The translations under genes and the position numbers were made by a program. The notes under the pieces are model-generated. The model did not search any database and was not told where the DNA came from. It was given only the letters and a program-made list of their open reading frames with translations. From Echinometra lucunter (taxonomy: Eukaryota > Echinodermata > Echinoidea > Camarodonta > Echinometridae): a DNA stretch of 64,000 nucleotides. The stretch lies in assembly GCA_029962745.1 (NCBI GenBank), contig CM057156.1, forward strand, positions 28,090,731-28,154,730. Reading direction: 5' to 3'. The first letter of the stretch is position 1. Each line of letters opens with the position of its first letter. Shown in pieces: positions 1 to 12,100 of this stretch.

Positions 1-1487
1 AATTTAAACATATGACCACTCATGGTTCTGGTTTTGGTCTTGGCCAACAACAAAAGTTTTCCTCCTGATCTAGGTCTTGGGGTTCTCCTGAAATGCAACA
101 CATATTTTGCTGCAGGCATGTAGAATGAAGCCTATTTCTCTCCAGCTTTCAGGCTGGGTATTAAACACAGATGAAAGTATCAATAACACTCTTTTTAATA
201 GATTGTGTTCTATAAGTTCTGAATAATGAAGGCATTTGATGATTTCTCCACCAAATGCTGAATACACCATGAATCATAAATATATATCAAATTTATGGGG
301 GAAAAAAATCTTGGACAAATTCTACATAAACTTCTCTAGCAAAGATACACAAATACATGTGTCATAATTTTGAATAAATCAAAACTTTGCAAATGGCAGA
401 TTTTTTAATGACAATACACACTTCATTTCTCTAGCACACATTCAATGTATAATACAAATTTAATCAAGGATACATTCAGATTATCACAGTGAGCTTACTG
501 ACAGGTAAAATTACATGACAAATGCTAATAAAAGCAATCAATAAACCACAATTTACATTAATTATCTTCTCTTGTGTATCATACATCAAGTTACTAAAGC
601 AGCTAGATATGTACAAATTGATTGCTTTGATTTAATAAAAAGAAGAAGAAGAAAAAAAAGATGACACAGGCATATTACTGAATTTATGGTTTTAAACATT
701 CTTGGCAGTAAATTTATATAATTTCTACATATCTAGCGCACTTTTACACAAAAGCAGGCATGAAAACTTTGCATATATTTTAATCTACCACAGGGTGCTG
801 CTTCCCTGAAGTTCATAATCTTCAACTGGTTAGGCTGCCATGATTGAGGATTCAAGGTGAATTAAAGATAAAAATGTATTTGAAAATGGGTAAATTGCAA
901 ACTAAATGATTGAATGATTGATTGCACAGCTGCCATGCTGCAAAACACTTGGTAGTTGTTTGGACGGACTTCAGTTTTGCAAGTCGAGAATGAGACTGCC
1001 ATTTGCCAGTGACAGCACTGTTATATTGGATTCTTATTCTGAAGTATCTGGGAAACACACCAGGAGGATTGGTTCCTTGGTTAAAGACATAAGTCCTTTG
1101 GCAAGGAAGTTGTCAAAAACAGACAAAAATGAAAATGGCAAAATGAAAAAGTGTTTTGCAAATTCAACATCGAGAGCTACTTTCACAGAAATAAATGTCT
1201 TGGTATGTTACAAAAGTAAATAAAGTGTGATCCATGCTAGTGTTTTAATTAAACTACACCCCTGTATGTCACCTCTACTGTGAAATATCTCTTACCTTAA
1301 TTGAAATAAACTTTGATCTCTGCCCAGGTGAATCTTATCAGATTCTACAGACAGGCCAATGTATGGACAACCCCCAAATTGGACCTTCAACACCACTTTC
1401 GAAGTTAAAAGTAAAAACCATATACATGTACATAATTCTGGATGGACTCTAGGTACCTATATATCACCTTTCTTACATAAAATTCTT

Positions 1488-1742
1488 ATATCGTCGCTGG
1501 GGTGACAAGACCTTGCATCTCAATATTTGGTGAAATTTAGTTCTTTTCATAATCTTATAGCTAGGAACGCTTAAAATGTATTTTTAAACCCTCGCATGCC
1601 CATCTGCAAAGATTAGGCCACTACTGATAAACAAAACTTGACTGCCTCCATAGGCTGTGATGCTAAGGAAGCCATGTTTTAGGGCTCTCCTGAACATTCA
1701 ACATTTTTGAAATATGAGGTTTTGTCAACCCAGCGACCATAT
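1488..1742. mobile_element. TIR MITE, family 1 copy A
   Basis: About 255 bp. The ends are inverted: ATATCGTCGCTGGGGTGACA at the left, and the complement of AACCCAGCGACCATAT at the right. The interior matches copies B (10483-10720) and C (62887-63148), including the shared phrases TGCAAAGATTAGGCCACTA and GCTAAGGAAGCCATGTTT. It has no coding capacity. It is a non-autonomous DNA transposon of unassigned superfamily. Confidence 0.8.
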
Positions 1743-3722
1743 CATTTATCACGTCTGCACAGCATGCTCTGTCATTAAAGAGCCCACTGATCACCTTTAC
1801 AAGTATTTACATTATTGTATACATCTATTCATAATACTTTACAGGACGGCAGACAAAATGTCGCTGCATTGTAAGTGGACATGTATTTGGCAAGGTTTTT
1901 TTGATACTACTGGCTCTAACAAGGGCAAAAACACATTACTTGTATTCTTAAACTCTAGTGAAATATAGTCATGCTTGTAGGCAATGCAAATTACTTTAAT
2001 TTCCATTTACTCTTTACAACAAAACCAGGCAACATATTTAAAATATTACATGTACATTCCACAAAATATATATGCCTGCATGTCTGCTCGTTCCTTAAGA
2101 TGATCTGAATTTTACGACATGATTGGTTTTCTGCTCAATATAAAATAATCATCACCCCTTTTAAGATGTTATGTCCACATATGAGGTATACCATCTATTC
2201 TATAATTTACACAGTAACATGCACCATACCAAATAGAATAAGAGAAAACTATATTACATAAAATTAAGTTTATGATGACATTCAATAGGAACATAAAAAG
2301 GGAATACAGGCAATACATCTACAATGTACTGTTCACAGTTTGATAGTTCTGTACAGGTGTTATCAACAAATTGTAAAACAATGCACGCAAACTTCAATAG
2401 CGTGCACAATGTACTGTGAATCACAGGCTATATGAACGAAAAATGCATAGTAAATATTGTTCAAACAGGCTCTTATAAATATGAAAGTGCATAAATTTTG
2501 TTCTCGGCCATTTGTTGTTCTGCATAATTTTTGTTCCAATGCAATGTTCTTGTGCTTCCTTCAACTTGAAATATTGTAAGAAAAAATTTGAGGAAAAAAA
2601 AATCAGCAATTTGCCTACACTGCTTTAGAACTGTATGTAAATATGATTGCAATATACATGTACATGTTGGTGTACATAAAATAAAAACTGAGGAAAACAG
2701 TCATACACACAAAAACTGTCTGCACACAAAATAAAATGAACTGCATCCAAATTCTCTTGCATTTTACAACACATTACTGCCATTTCTCATTAAAGCCTTA
2801 TGAAAAATTCCTCACTCCTTTTCCTCTTTCTCAATTCCTTACAATGTTACATTAACACCACAGATTAGAAAAAAATACCCAACATCCACAACGTTCTTCA
2901 TCTATAAATCTGACGATGAAAAAGGCTATCCTTTTCACTATAATCAAGAAAATGCTATTTTGTATCAGCAGTGCACAGTGGCATGAAACAATTCATTTTT
3001 ATGGATCCAATGATGTGAATGTGCCAAAGATGGTTAGAATAAAACTTTTAAAATCTATTCAAAATGAGTATTATACATTCATATGCAGCTGATTATCGTA
3101 AAATATAAGGTACTTTGAAAATTTGACAAATGGGCTATTTAAAAAAACTATAAAAATGAGTTTTATTTTGTTAGATATCAAAACGTAAATCTAATTAGGT
3201 GAATATATCAAAAATTTGTTTTAAAATATGCTATTACAGACATCCACTGAAGTAACAGATGAATATATACAGCTGTGTTCTCTATCCAAAATAAAAATTA
3301 TTGAGTACTAGAAACTCGACAGGTAATGTATAAAAATATGCAAAACTGAGTTTAATTTTCTTTGCAAGATGAGACGTATGACTGAACAGAACCAGACATG
3401 TGAATGTGCCCAAGCAGTTACAAAATGTATGTAGCTGTGCATTGCTACAGTGTCAGGGAAAAAATTGTGAATTAGAATATGTCACATCTTATATGTGGTG
3501 CTCACACAAATTTTGAAAAATACCTCCATTCTTTTGTTGTTGGTTTTTTTTTTTTTTTTAAAGAAAGAGGAATATATTCTTTTCCACACAAGCAGCACCT
3601 ATAATGATTTTATTAGTATGCAGTATAATTGAAAGATTAGTATTCATTACAACACACTTTGCTTGCGATTACGATGTGTTCATCTTCAATGCTTCCATTA
3701 AATGCGAACCCATATAGATACC

Positions 3723-3737
3723 GGGGGGGGGGGGGGG
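3723..3737. repeat. Poly-G run (15 G)
   Basis: Uninterrupted guanines after ATAGATACC. It is one of at least a dozen G or C homopolymers of 15 bases or more in the window. Confidence 0.95.
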
Positions 3738-4108
3738 CGGTGGAGATTATAAGGGGAAAAAATAAATGTAAACTAATGGCCAGCACAGAATTCCTGAAAC
3801 ATACAGCAATAAACTGTAAAATCCAATATCTATGTCCAGAAATTTTGTGCTTCTTTCCACTTACACTATAGTAGGATTTAGCTGATAATCAACAAATGAG
3901 ATTTGCATTTAATTTTCATACCAAGATTAAAATGAGCTTCAAAGCTTGTTCCTGTACTGTGTTCACACAAGAATGTTATACAGGACACAACTGCCCCTAC
4001 GATGAAAATCTAAACCCTTCTGCATGAAATTAATATATTACATTGGTCAAAAATTCCTCATCACTGCAGAAAAAGGAGACTAATGTGAACGGCTAAAGTC
4101 AAACCTGT

Positions 4109-4565
4109 CTAATGCTAGGAGTCCACTGGGCCGGCGCCAGTTCGCGCCAGTTCGCGCCAAAGACTATGTGATTGGCGCGTAGTGGCTCGCTGTGGCGCCG
4201 AATTAATGTCCGCTCGGCATGTTGTGTGTTGCCAAGTGGAATAAACTAGGTGTCACATGGCGTGCGCCATTACATTCCAGTGGATTCCAATAGGCGGATT
4301 GTTTGCGCCATTTGGTGCCACTTGGTGGACACTTCGCGCTGATTGCTCGATGCAAGTGGCGCGACGAAAATTTTAAACATTTTGAAATTTCCTTGCCGCC
4401 AAATTCAAATTTGGCGCCGTTACGAGCCACCACGAGCCAGTTGGGAGGCAGTTTGAGCCACTGCACGCCACTAGGCACCTTATTGGCGACACTAGGCGCC
4501 ACAGCAAATTGCATTGGCGCGAACTGGCGCGAACTGGCGCCGGCCCAGTGGACTCCTAGCATTAG
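4109..4565. mobile_element. Foldback/MITE element with 52-bp perfect TIRs, GC-rich
   Basis: 457 bp. The first 52 bases, starting CTAATGCTAGGAGTCCACTG, are an exact reverse complement of the last 52. The interior is full of GGCGC/GCGCC words and further partial inverted repeats (TGGCGCGA, GAGCCA), so the whole element could fold. The ends read C-TA-ATGC and GCAT-TA-G, compatible with TA target duplication. Open frames on both strands are by-products of the GC-rich inverted structure. Confidence 0.88.
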
Positions 4566-5404
4566 GGGCCACCTCTCTATCAGGACTATCTGTCTATACT
4601 ATAAGAAATAAATACACTTAAGGAAAGGTCACTGTAACAGGTGTAATTTTTCATATTTTCCATGAATGGCATTTAAAGACAAATTTCAATGTACATGATA
4701 TGCCAAAGTGCCTGAATTCTAATTGATACAGGTCTATTACCAAAAGTACTTCTGCTTCATGCTTTATTTATGCAACTGCTAAAACAGATTCTTGCATTCA
4801 CTTAATAACACTACTACATATAGCTGTATGTATTGTTCACATTGCACTATAAAGCTTTGCTGCATGTACAATCAGTAATGCACTCGTAGCAAACTCCTTG
4901 GCAATGTGTAACATCCTTTGCATTCTTCATTAATCACATTTTAGCACCACTCTGCTGCATCATAATGTTAGTTCAAAACAACAACAAAAACAACCCAACA
5001 AGATAATTATACACAATCAGAACGATGTGTGCAATGGGTAGTTTTGTGTACAACATGGATGTGTATCAGAGCACTTTTTCCAATAGATTATTCAACATGA
5101 GCGGGAATGAATGTATTAGAAAACTGATGAATTAGAATGACAAACATTTATAGAATACTTTACTATTTCTACACTTCATTATCGTCCATGGGAGGCCTAT
5201 AGGTTTAAGAAAGACAAGATACAGGAAAGAAAGACAAAAACATTGAAAGACATTAGACAAAATTACATAAAATTTAGAAAGACAGATACATGTAAGATTC
5301 ATTGTTCTTTTAATTTGCTCTGCATAATATTTAAAACATTTGTTCATTATATCTGAATACAATTTAAGGCCTGCAGTATTTTGTTGATAAGTAGACAAAC
5401 TTCT

Positions 5405-5423
5405 TCACCTTGTGCTGTTTAGT
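5405..5423 (-). CDS. Alternative terminal exon of the coiled-coil gene
   Basis: Strong acceptor (CTGTTTCTGCAG) at 5424, then codons completing R-LNSTR and TGA at 5407-5405. It joins in phase to a 21-nt exon at 5687-5707 (KELKQRI), which has acceptor TATTTCGTAG and donor GTTTGC. The three-way phase agreement is suggestive, but these pieces are short and could be chance. Confidence 0.4.
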
Positions 5424-5686
5424 CTGCAGAAACAGGAGAGAACAAATAACAAAAAAAGATATCTTAATTATTTTTTTTTCTGACAGGCACCTTGATCAAA
5501 AGGAAAATGCAGTAATTTGTTAGTCCAATGATAAGAATGCCAAAAAAAAAAATATATATTAAACAGCTCTGCAAATGACTTGCTTTTTTCATTATTTCCA
5601 TCATAGAATGTCCTAATGCTTGCTGATGTCAACATCTTTTACACATTGATGAGAACTAGTGCTATTAAATTTGTGATGATGCAAAC

Positions 5687-5707
5687 CTGATTCTCTGCTT
5701 CAGCTCC
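5687..5707 (-). CDS. Candidate 21-nt microexon of the coiled-coil gene
   Basis: GTTTATTTCGTAG acceptor, GGAGCTGAAGCAG core, GTTTGC donor. It encodes KELKQRI in the phase left by the alternative donor at 5973. See the alternative terminal exon entry. Confidence 0.4.
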
Positions 5708-5969
5708 CTACGAAATAAACATTGATCACTAAATTAATGTTAGCTGTATTTGAAAATATTATGGAAAATAGTTACAGAGATATTCATTACATTATATTTA
5801 GAAAAAAAGATGTAACAATTCCAAAATTGGAAAGATGTTTCTCTTTATAAGTTAGTAATGAGGATCAGCATTTTATGAATTCTCTATGCCAGAATTAATA
5901 TTTGTCCACAAATAACGTAACTTGAAAGTGAATGAACAACTCAATAAAATGAAAAGTAGCTGAAAGAAC

Positions 5970-6140
5970 TTACTTTGATCTAGACGAGCCTCCAGTGGAG
6001 CCTAGTGATTTTTCAAACTTTTTACTTGATGGCAAGACAAATCTAGCTTGCTTCTTTCCACCGTCTCCTCCTGCTGTAGCACCTGAACTCGTCTCTGGTT
6101 TCACACTGGGTTTGTTCTTCATGTCCTTGATTGTCTTATC
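5970..6140 (-). CDS. Coiled-coil gene exon 33 (residues 1647-1702, stop TAA)
   Basis: Acceptor GTCTCAG, then DKTIKDMKNKPSVKPETSSG; ends GGSSRSK-TAA at 5972-5970. The stop overlaps a consensus donor (CAAA|GTAAGT at 5973), so the exon may instead splice onward to 5687-5707 and 5405-5423 (stop TGA), giving a different last 11 residues. Confidence 0.72.
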   Translation of the reverse strand, partial: DKTIKDMKNKPSVKPETSSGATAGGDGGKKQARFVLPSSKKFEKSLGSTGGSSRSK

Positions 6141-9100
6141 CTGAGACAAACAGACAAATGCGAATTAGATGATTTTCAAACACTCATTTCATAGAGTTTC
6201 TTAAAGGTAATAAACAGTAGTGGTAGCAAAATGAAAGTTGGCATGAAACTGCTCAAATATAGTCTCATATTGTTCGTCTTGCATGAAAAGATGCATGAGT
6301 GAGATAATCTAGTATTCTATTCACGATTTCTGGTGATTTTCAGTAAAACAGTTCAAATGAATCGTATATCAACCGTTACCTTATACCCTCACTACGGACC
6401 ACCTACCCCGATGCTCTTGGCTCAACGGCGCATCGCGGTTTGCACACTGAATTTTCGACGCAGGCCCACGCTGAGAACTTGACGTATCTTTCGTTGATAT
6501 TTTAGCCATTTCTAAACAAATATTTTTCAAAAAAACGTCAACTATGTTCGAAAATAGTCATTTTACATCAGTTCATGTAGTAATTTTCATTCCACCTAAC
6601 AAAGTAGTTAAATATTCAAAGCGCCACCTTTCCCACTACTGCTTATTAGCTTTAAGTCTCGCTAATATATGCTGCAATTTTGTTACTTATGTGCAAAAGA
6701 CTGGCAAGTGGAATGAAAAAAATAAAAATAAAAAGGTGTGCAACAAAGGTCCTATATCTATTCATTTATCTGTGTATTATCAGGTATTACAAGATACATA
6801 AATGTAAAGTACAGCATGCTTTAATAAATCCTGTGATTTACCATATGGCATACAAGTAAATGAGGTACCTTCTGGTATAAATAAAATGTACTATCCTTCA
6901 TATTTTTCCCCTTGGGGGTGACAAAAGAACAAATAGACAAGCATGACAATTTGCAATCAATCCCTTCAAGTGGTTTCTCAGAACTAACATTTCTGAATCT
7001 TTGGAGTGTTTCCTTGAATAAATGAACTTTTTGAATAAATAAATAAACTAAAATACCTGTGAACTTCTAAGAGCCTGAAGCCTGGCCTCCATGTTGTTCA
7101 GTGATGTCCTCCTATCCTCATAGCCGCTGGCCTTGACCAGATCCTTGATGCTAGGCTTACGCTCCTTCGGCTCAGGTGAGAGAGCCCTTCTACTCTCTCC
7201 TCCTCCTCCTGCCGCTCCTCCCTGTGGAGTCTGCTTGACAGACAGCCTCTTGAGAGCAGCAGCAAGCTGCTGGGGTGTGGCTGCTCTACCAGAGCCAGGC
7301 TTGGGGGAGGGTGTGGTTGATGAGACAGGTGATGTCCTGCTTGATGTCTGAGAGCGATCCAAGGTGAGGGTAGAGTTGGGTGTCCGCTTGATGGGGGACT
7401 CTTTCGTCTTTTGACTGGTTAATGAACAATAATATATAAACATGATGAGAAATATATCTGCATCTAGGCAACTCTTTTACAAGTGTTACAGTAACTTTAA
7501 ACAAAGCTTTCTTTATACACATAGCAGGAAGTGGCAGACTAAGGAAAAAGGAAGAGACTGTACTCACATATTCTAACAAAAATCTGAAATTAATTCACTG
7601 ATAATGCTTCAAAATGTCAAAATTAAAACAATTAGAAATCACCCAAACTTACATATATACAAATATGCCAAATAAAACACAGCAAAACATTTACAAATAG
7701 ATGGGCCCTCTTTCCTTTCTTCTTTCATTCTACCAAGTAAAACATATTTAGCCAATCCTTCCTTCGTGAGATTTCTCCCAAAGAACTAAAGCAGAGCTGT
7801 GTAGTGGATGCCAGCAGCCTCTTCTCAATATGCATTTGATTCATGCCTTATTCTCAGTATTATCACTACTCTTCTTCTTTTTTAAAATGAATAACATCAG
7901 CTCTGTTACACTGCTTGGCTGGTTCCTTTTTAAAAATACATCAACTGGAAAAGAAGAAGAAAAACAGAGTGCTTTACCTTTGCTTGGCATCTTTCTGTTT
8001 TAAAGTCAGGAGGTTGTTGAGATTCTCTACCTCCTTATGAAGCTCCTCATTATCCTCCTCTAGATGTTCTTTCTCTGTCAATACCTCCTGGTATTGGCTC
8101 TCAAGACGACTACACTTAGAACACTTGGATTTCTCTGCAGGGGAGAAAATGATGATATATTGTGTGTATCAGAGAGAAATAAACAGCTACAAATAATCAT
8201 GTTTATTGAATTATATTACTTTTGATATAAACGGTTACATCCTCCTATATCTTTTTTTTCTCCTTCTGCATTCTTTCATTCTTATTTTCATCTTCATCTT
8301 CTTTTATTTCAATTCTAGTTCTATTTTCCTCCTCTTATTCCTTCCCCTCCATCTCTCTCACCTACTCCATCTTCTCTAAATGTTCAAGCTTTCTTCTCTT
8401 TAATACCGGTATTTCTTCCATTTCTTATTCTACAGTATGTTTCAAATTCCTTGTTCCTAATTTTACCATCTCCTGTTCTTATCTCCGCCCACTGTTCAAT
8501 ATCTGAATTATATCTAGCTCTTTCCTACAATGATTTGCAGAATGATACTATCACTCGTAATAAATATGACACAAATCCTTTCTTACCCTCTCTCAGTGAG
8601 TCCATGTCCTTCATGAGATTGTCTTTACTCTCTTCAAGTCTCTTGTTTCTGTTCTGAAGGTTGTTCACCAGTCTATTCAGGTTACCAATCTCTTCCTGGA
8701 GACCTTTGACCTTATCTTCATACCTGTGTTTGTTGAAAGGGGTAGGAAAAAATAGTTACACGAAATGAAAGGCATGGTGATGAAAAAAGCTCATCTTTTT
8801 CTTCAATGTAGATCACCTGAAATGAATTTGAACATACTATACTGCTGGACACCTTTCTATACCATGGGCAGTAAATCCCACAAACGATTTATGAGTTCTG
8901 AAGAATATTTCAATTTTGTTTCTTGTGATACTGCATATCGATTTTCCTAAAAATAAGAAAAGCACTATAAGTCAAATTAATCTTGAAAGTTCATTTTGTA
9001 TATTTCTTCTGAATTTTAATGGCACAGGAGGTGCTACAAGATTAATTAAAAAGATATTTTCCAAAATATGTAGTCATTATTTGAAGAATTTGAAAGTGAC

Positions 9101-12100
9101 TTATGACGAAGCTTTAAAACTGAGTTCAGATACTGACAATCTGTATGTCAGGAAGATTATTACACATTCACAACAAAACTCAATAAAACCAAGAATATAG
9201 TTTTTACATGAGACAGGTGACTTACCTCTTGACTTTCAAATTGCTATCCTCAGACTGTAAAATGAACAAATATATGGAAGATTGAAAACAAAATATCAAA
9301 ATGATCTCAACTATTAGAACACAAACCATTATACAGATTTTCAAGAAAAATAGAAATTGAATGTAAGAACTGCTATAAAAGACAGTACATGCATCAAGTT
9401 ATGTATTCCAAAACATCCTTTAAAAATAAAGTGCTAAAAGAAAAAAGATCTCATCAACCTTCAATCAAGGAAATATTTTTGATATTTTATGAAAAAGCAA
9501 GAATAATGTTTTTTATATCAATATGACTTCAAGGAAAATATTCATCTCAAGTCAGCTTTCCAGACACTGGTTCCAAGACGTTCCAAACTTTACTGGATTT
9601 CAAATCATTTTGGTAAGAAAAAATATTAAGAGGTGAAACTAACCAGAAGCCAAGAAAACCATATGCCATAGAGAGGAGAGCCATAAAAACCAAAGAAAAT
9701 ATGTGCAAGGAAAAGTGGAGCAAAATGGAATAGATACAAAAACTTCCCACTTGTAAAATGTATCATACAATAAGCAACAAAGAAGACATTAAATAGTCAT
9801 AAAAGAACACTTGGAGAATTATAATTATAATGATAAAAAAAAATATTTGTGAATGTTGGTTTGTGTAATGACTAACCCAAGAACATACTTGTAGTCAGCC
9901 AAATAACAATTATAAAAATACTGCAACCAAAACATAGTTAACTAAATTTCCTAGTTAAACCAAGCATCTTATCTGAAAGTGCTATAAAAACTATAACATG
10001 AATATGGTGAGACATATTTACAACCATTTTTTCAAAGATAAACAAAACTTTATAACTCAAAGAAACATACATTGCAAAAATGAATCGATGGTGCCTCCTA
10101 CTGCCCCAAAATGTCCAGTACTATCACAGCACTATTCACAGTCCCAGAAATTTGATTTGTTTCATAGGTTTTTTTTTTGAACGGCAGTGAAAAATAAAAC
10201 ATTAGTCATAAAGAGGAGAGTTTCAGATTTATCTGTCACACTGGCAAGGAAGAGAGTGACACATCTTACCTTGAGTATCCCATTAGGTTCTTTAAATCTA
10301 ACTTTAGGATTTCTCTTAAGTAAGAAAATTTGAGGAAAAATAAATATATTGTGTAAGAATATCAAGTTCCAACACCTTTTCTTGCATATGCAAGAACATC
10401 AGAAGTTGTTCAGGTAAGACAGAAAATATTCCATCCTGCCAAGTGGTCAGCAATGCCCTCAGATTCCATCCCAGCACTTCTCACTGGGGCGACAAAACCT
10501 TGTATCTCAAAAATGTTGAATGTTCAGAAGAGCAAAAAACATAGCTTCCTTAGCATTACAGCCAATAGAGGTGGTCAGGTTTCGTTTATAAATAGTGGCC
10601 TAATCTTTGCAGATGGGCATGTGAGCGTTTGGAAATACATTTTAAGTATTCTTAACTATAAGATTATGAAAAGAAATAAGTTTCACCAAAAACTGAGATA
10701 CAAGATCTTGTCACCCCAGCAATTAAAGTCCTGTGGTACATCTTTGGGCCACAACTCAAGTTAATGATCATATATTGTACTGGAAATTCACTTGATACGG
10801 CAAATAATTAAATTCCTTCATGATATGAGTATAACATGATACATAACATGATTCAAAACAAAATTTTAACTTGTAACCACTTTCCTTCAGAAAAACCCAG
10901 CTAGTTCATACAAGGGGGGGGGGGGGGGCAAAGGCAATGAAATATATGCTGACAAAATACCCAAATACATGTGTCGGCAGTATGTTGAGCAGATATGTAC
11001 TGATATAATAATCTCATTACTAGTTGGAGGGGGAGGGGCAACTGCTCTACCTGCCCACATTTGGACTGTGGTAACATTCATATTCCCTCAGAGAAAAAAT
11101 AGGTGGTGGAATTCAAAACAAAATTTTAACTTGTACCCACTTTCCTTCAGAAAAACCCAACTAGTTCATACAAGGGGGGGGGGGGGAGGGGGGCAAAGGC
11201 AATGAAATATATGCTGACAAAATACCTAAATATATGTGTCGGCAGTATGTTGTACTGATATAATAATCTCATTACTGTTTGGAGGGGGAGGGGCAACTGC
11301 TCTACCTGCCCACATTTGGACTGTGGTAACATTCATATTCCCTCAGAGAAAAAATAGGTGATGGAATGAAATTATTTGCCTGCATACCTTTCCTTCCATG
11401 GCTCTGTTCATATCTTGAAGGATAGTTAGCTCATTCTTCTGGAAATCCAATTTATTTCTCAACTCCCTCAGCTCATCATTCCTATACACATCAACACATC
11501 ATAAAAATAAATGCATGTAAGGGAATACTTAGAGGGTGATATTTTTTTCTCCCTAATGTCATTAAAGGGTTTATACATTATGGGTATCAAGTACCATTAT
11601 AACAGCTCATCTCACCTGAAGCAAAAGACCATCTCATGAAAATGCTCATCCATGCAAAATTTCAACTTCCCATATGATTTGCACAATTCATTTTATCAGG
11701 AGGGGTTATGGGGTAGTGTAACACCTGATGTGGGAATGAACCCCAAGAATTGTACATAAGGAAGATCCTTAACCACATCACCCTGCTTTATCTCTTTTAC
11801 TATACAATAACAGAAAGGGGTATTGTAGGAAGAGAGAAAAGTATGACGGCAAGCAAGAGAGTTGGTATCAAAATATATGCCAATAAAAAAATTCTTCAGC
11901 CATGACAAAATGTAAAACCAAAGGTCAACTAAATGCTTTACTGATATCATTCATTCTTTTTTTTTCCAGAATTCAAGGTGACAATTGGCTAAAATAATTT
12001 GTTTGTCTTAAAACAATGCACTAGAATCATAAACTTCTCACGTTAACGGAGGAAAGCAAATAAAAGTTCTAAAAACAATGACAGAGAGAAAAAAATACAC

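Larger units (their letters stand above)
1..5404 (-). other. 3' UTR and/or downstream flank of the coiled-coil gene
   Basis: No convincing exon on either strand. The sequence is AT-rich with a MITE copy (1488-1742), a foldback element (4109-4565) and a 15-G run (3723-3737). Several minus-strand AATAAA motifs (for example 4763-4768 and 3608-3613) could end the transcript, so the 3' UTR length is undetermined. Short open frames here are not supported by codon pattern. Confidence 0.4.

Noticed and set aside
4203..4611. Overlapping open frames of about 100-119 codons on both strands
   Set aside because: They lie wholly in the GC-rich foldback element and mirror each other; no splice context or recognisable protein.
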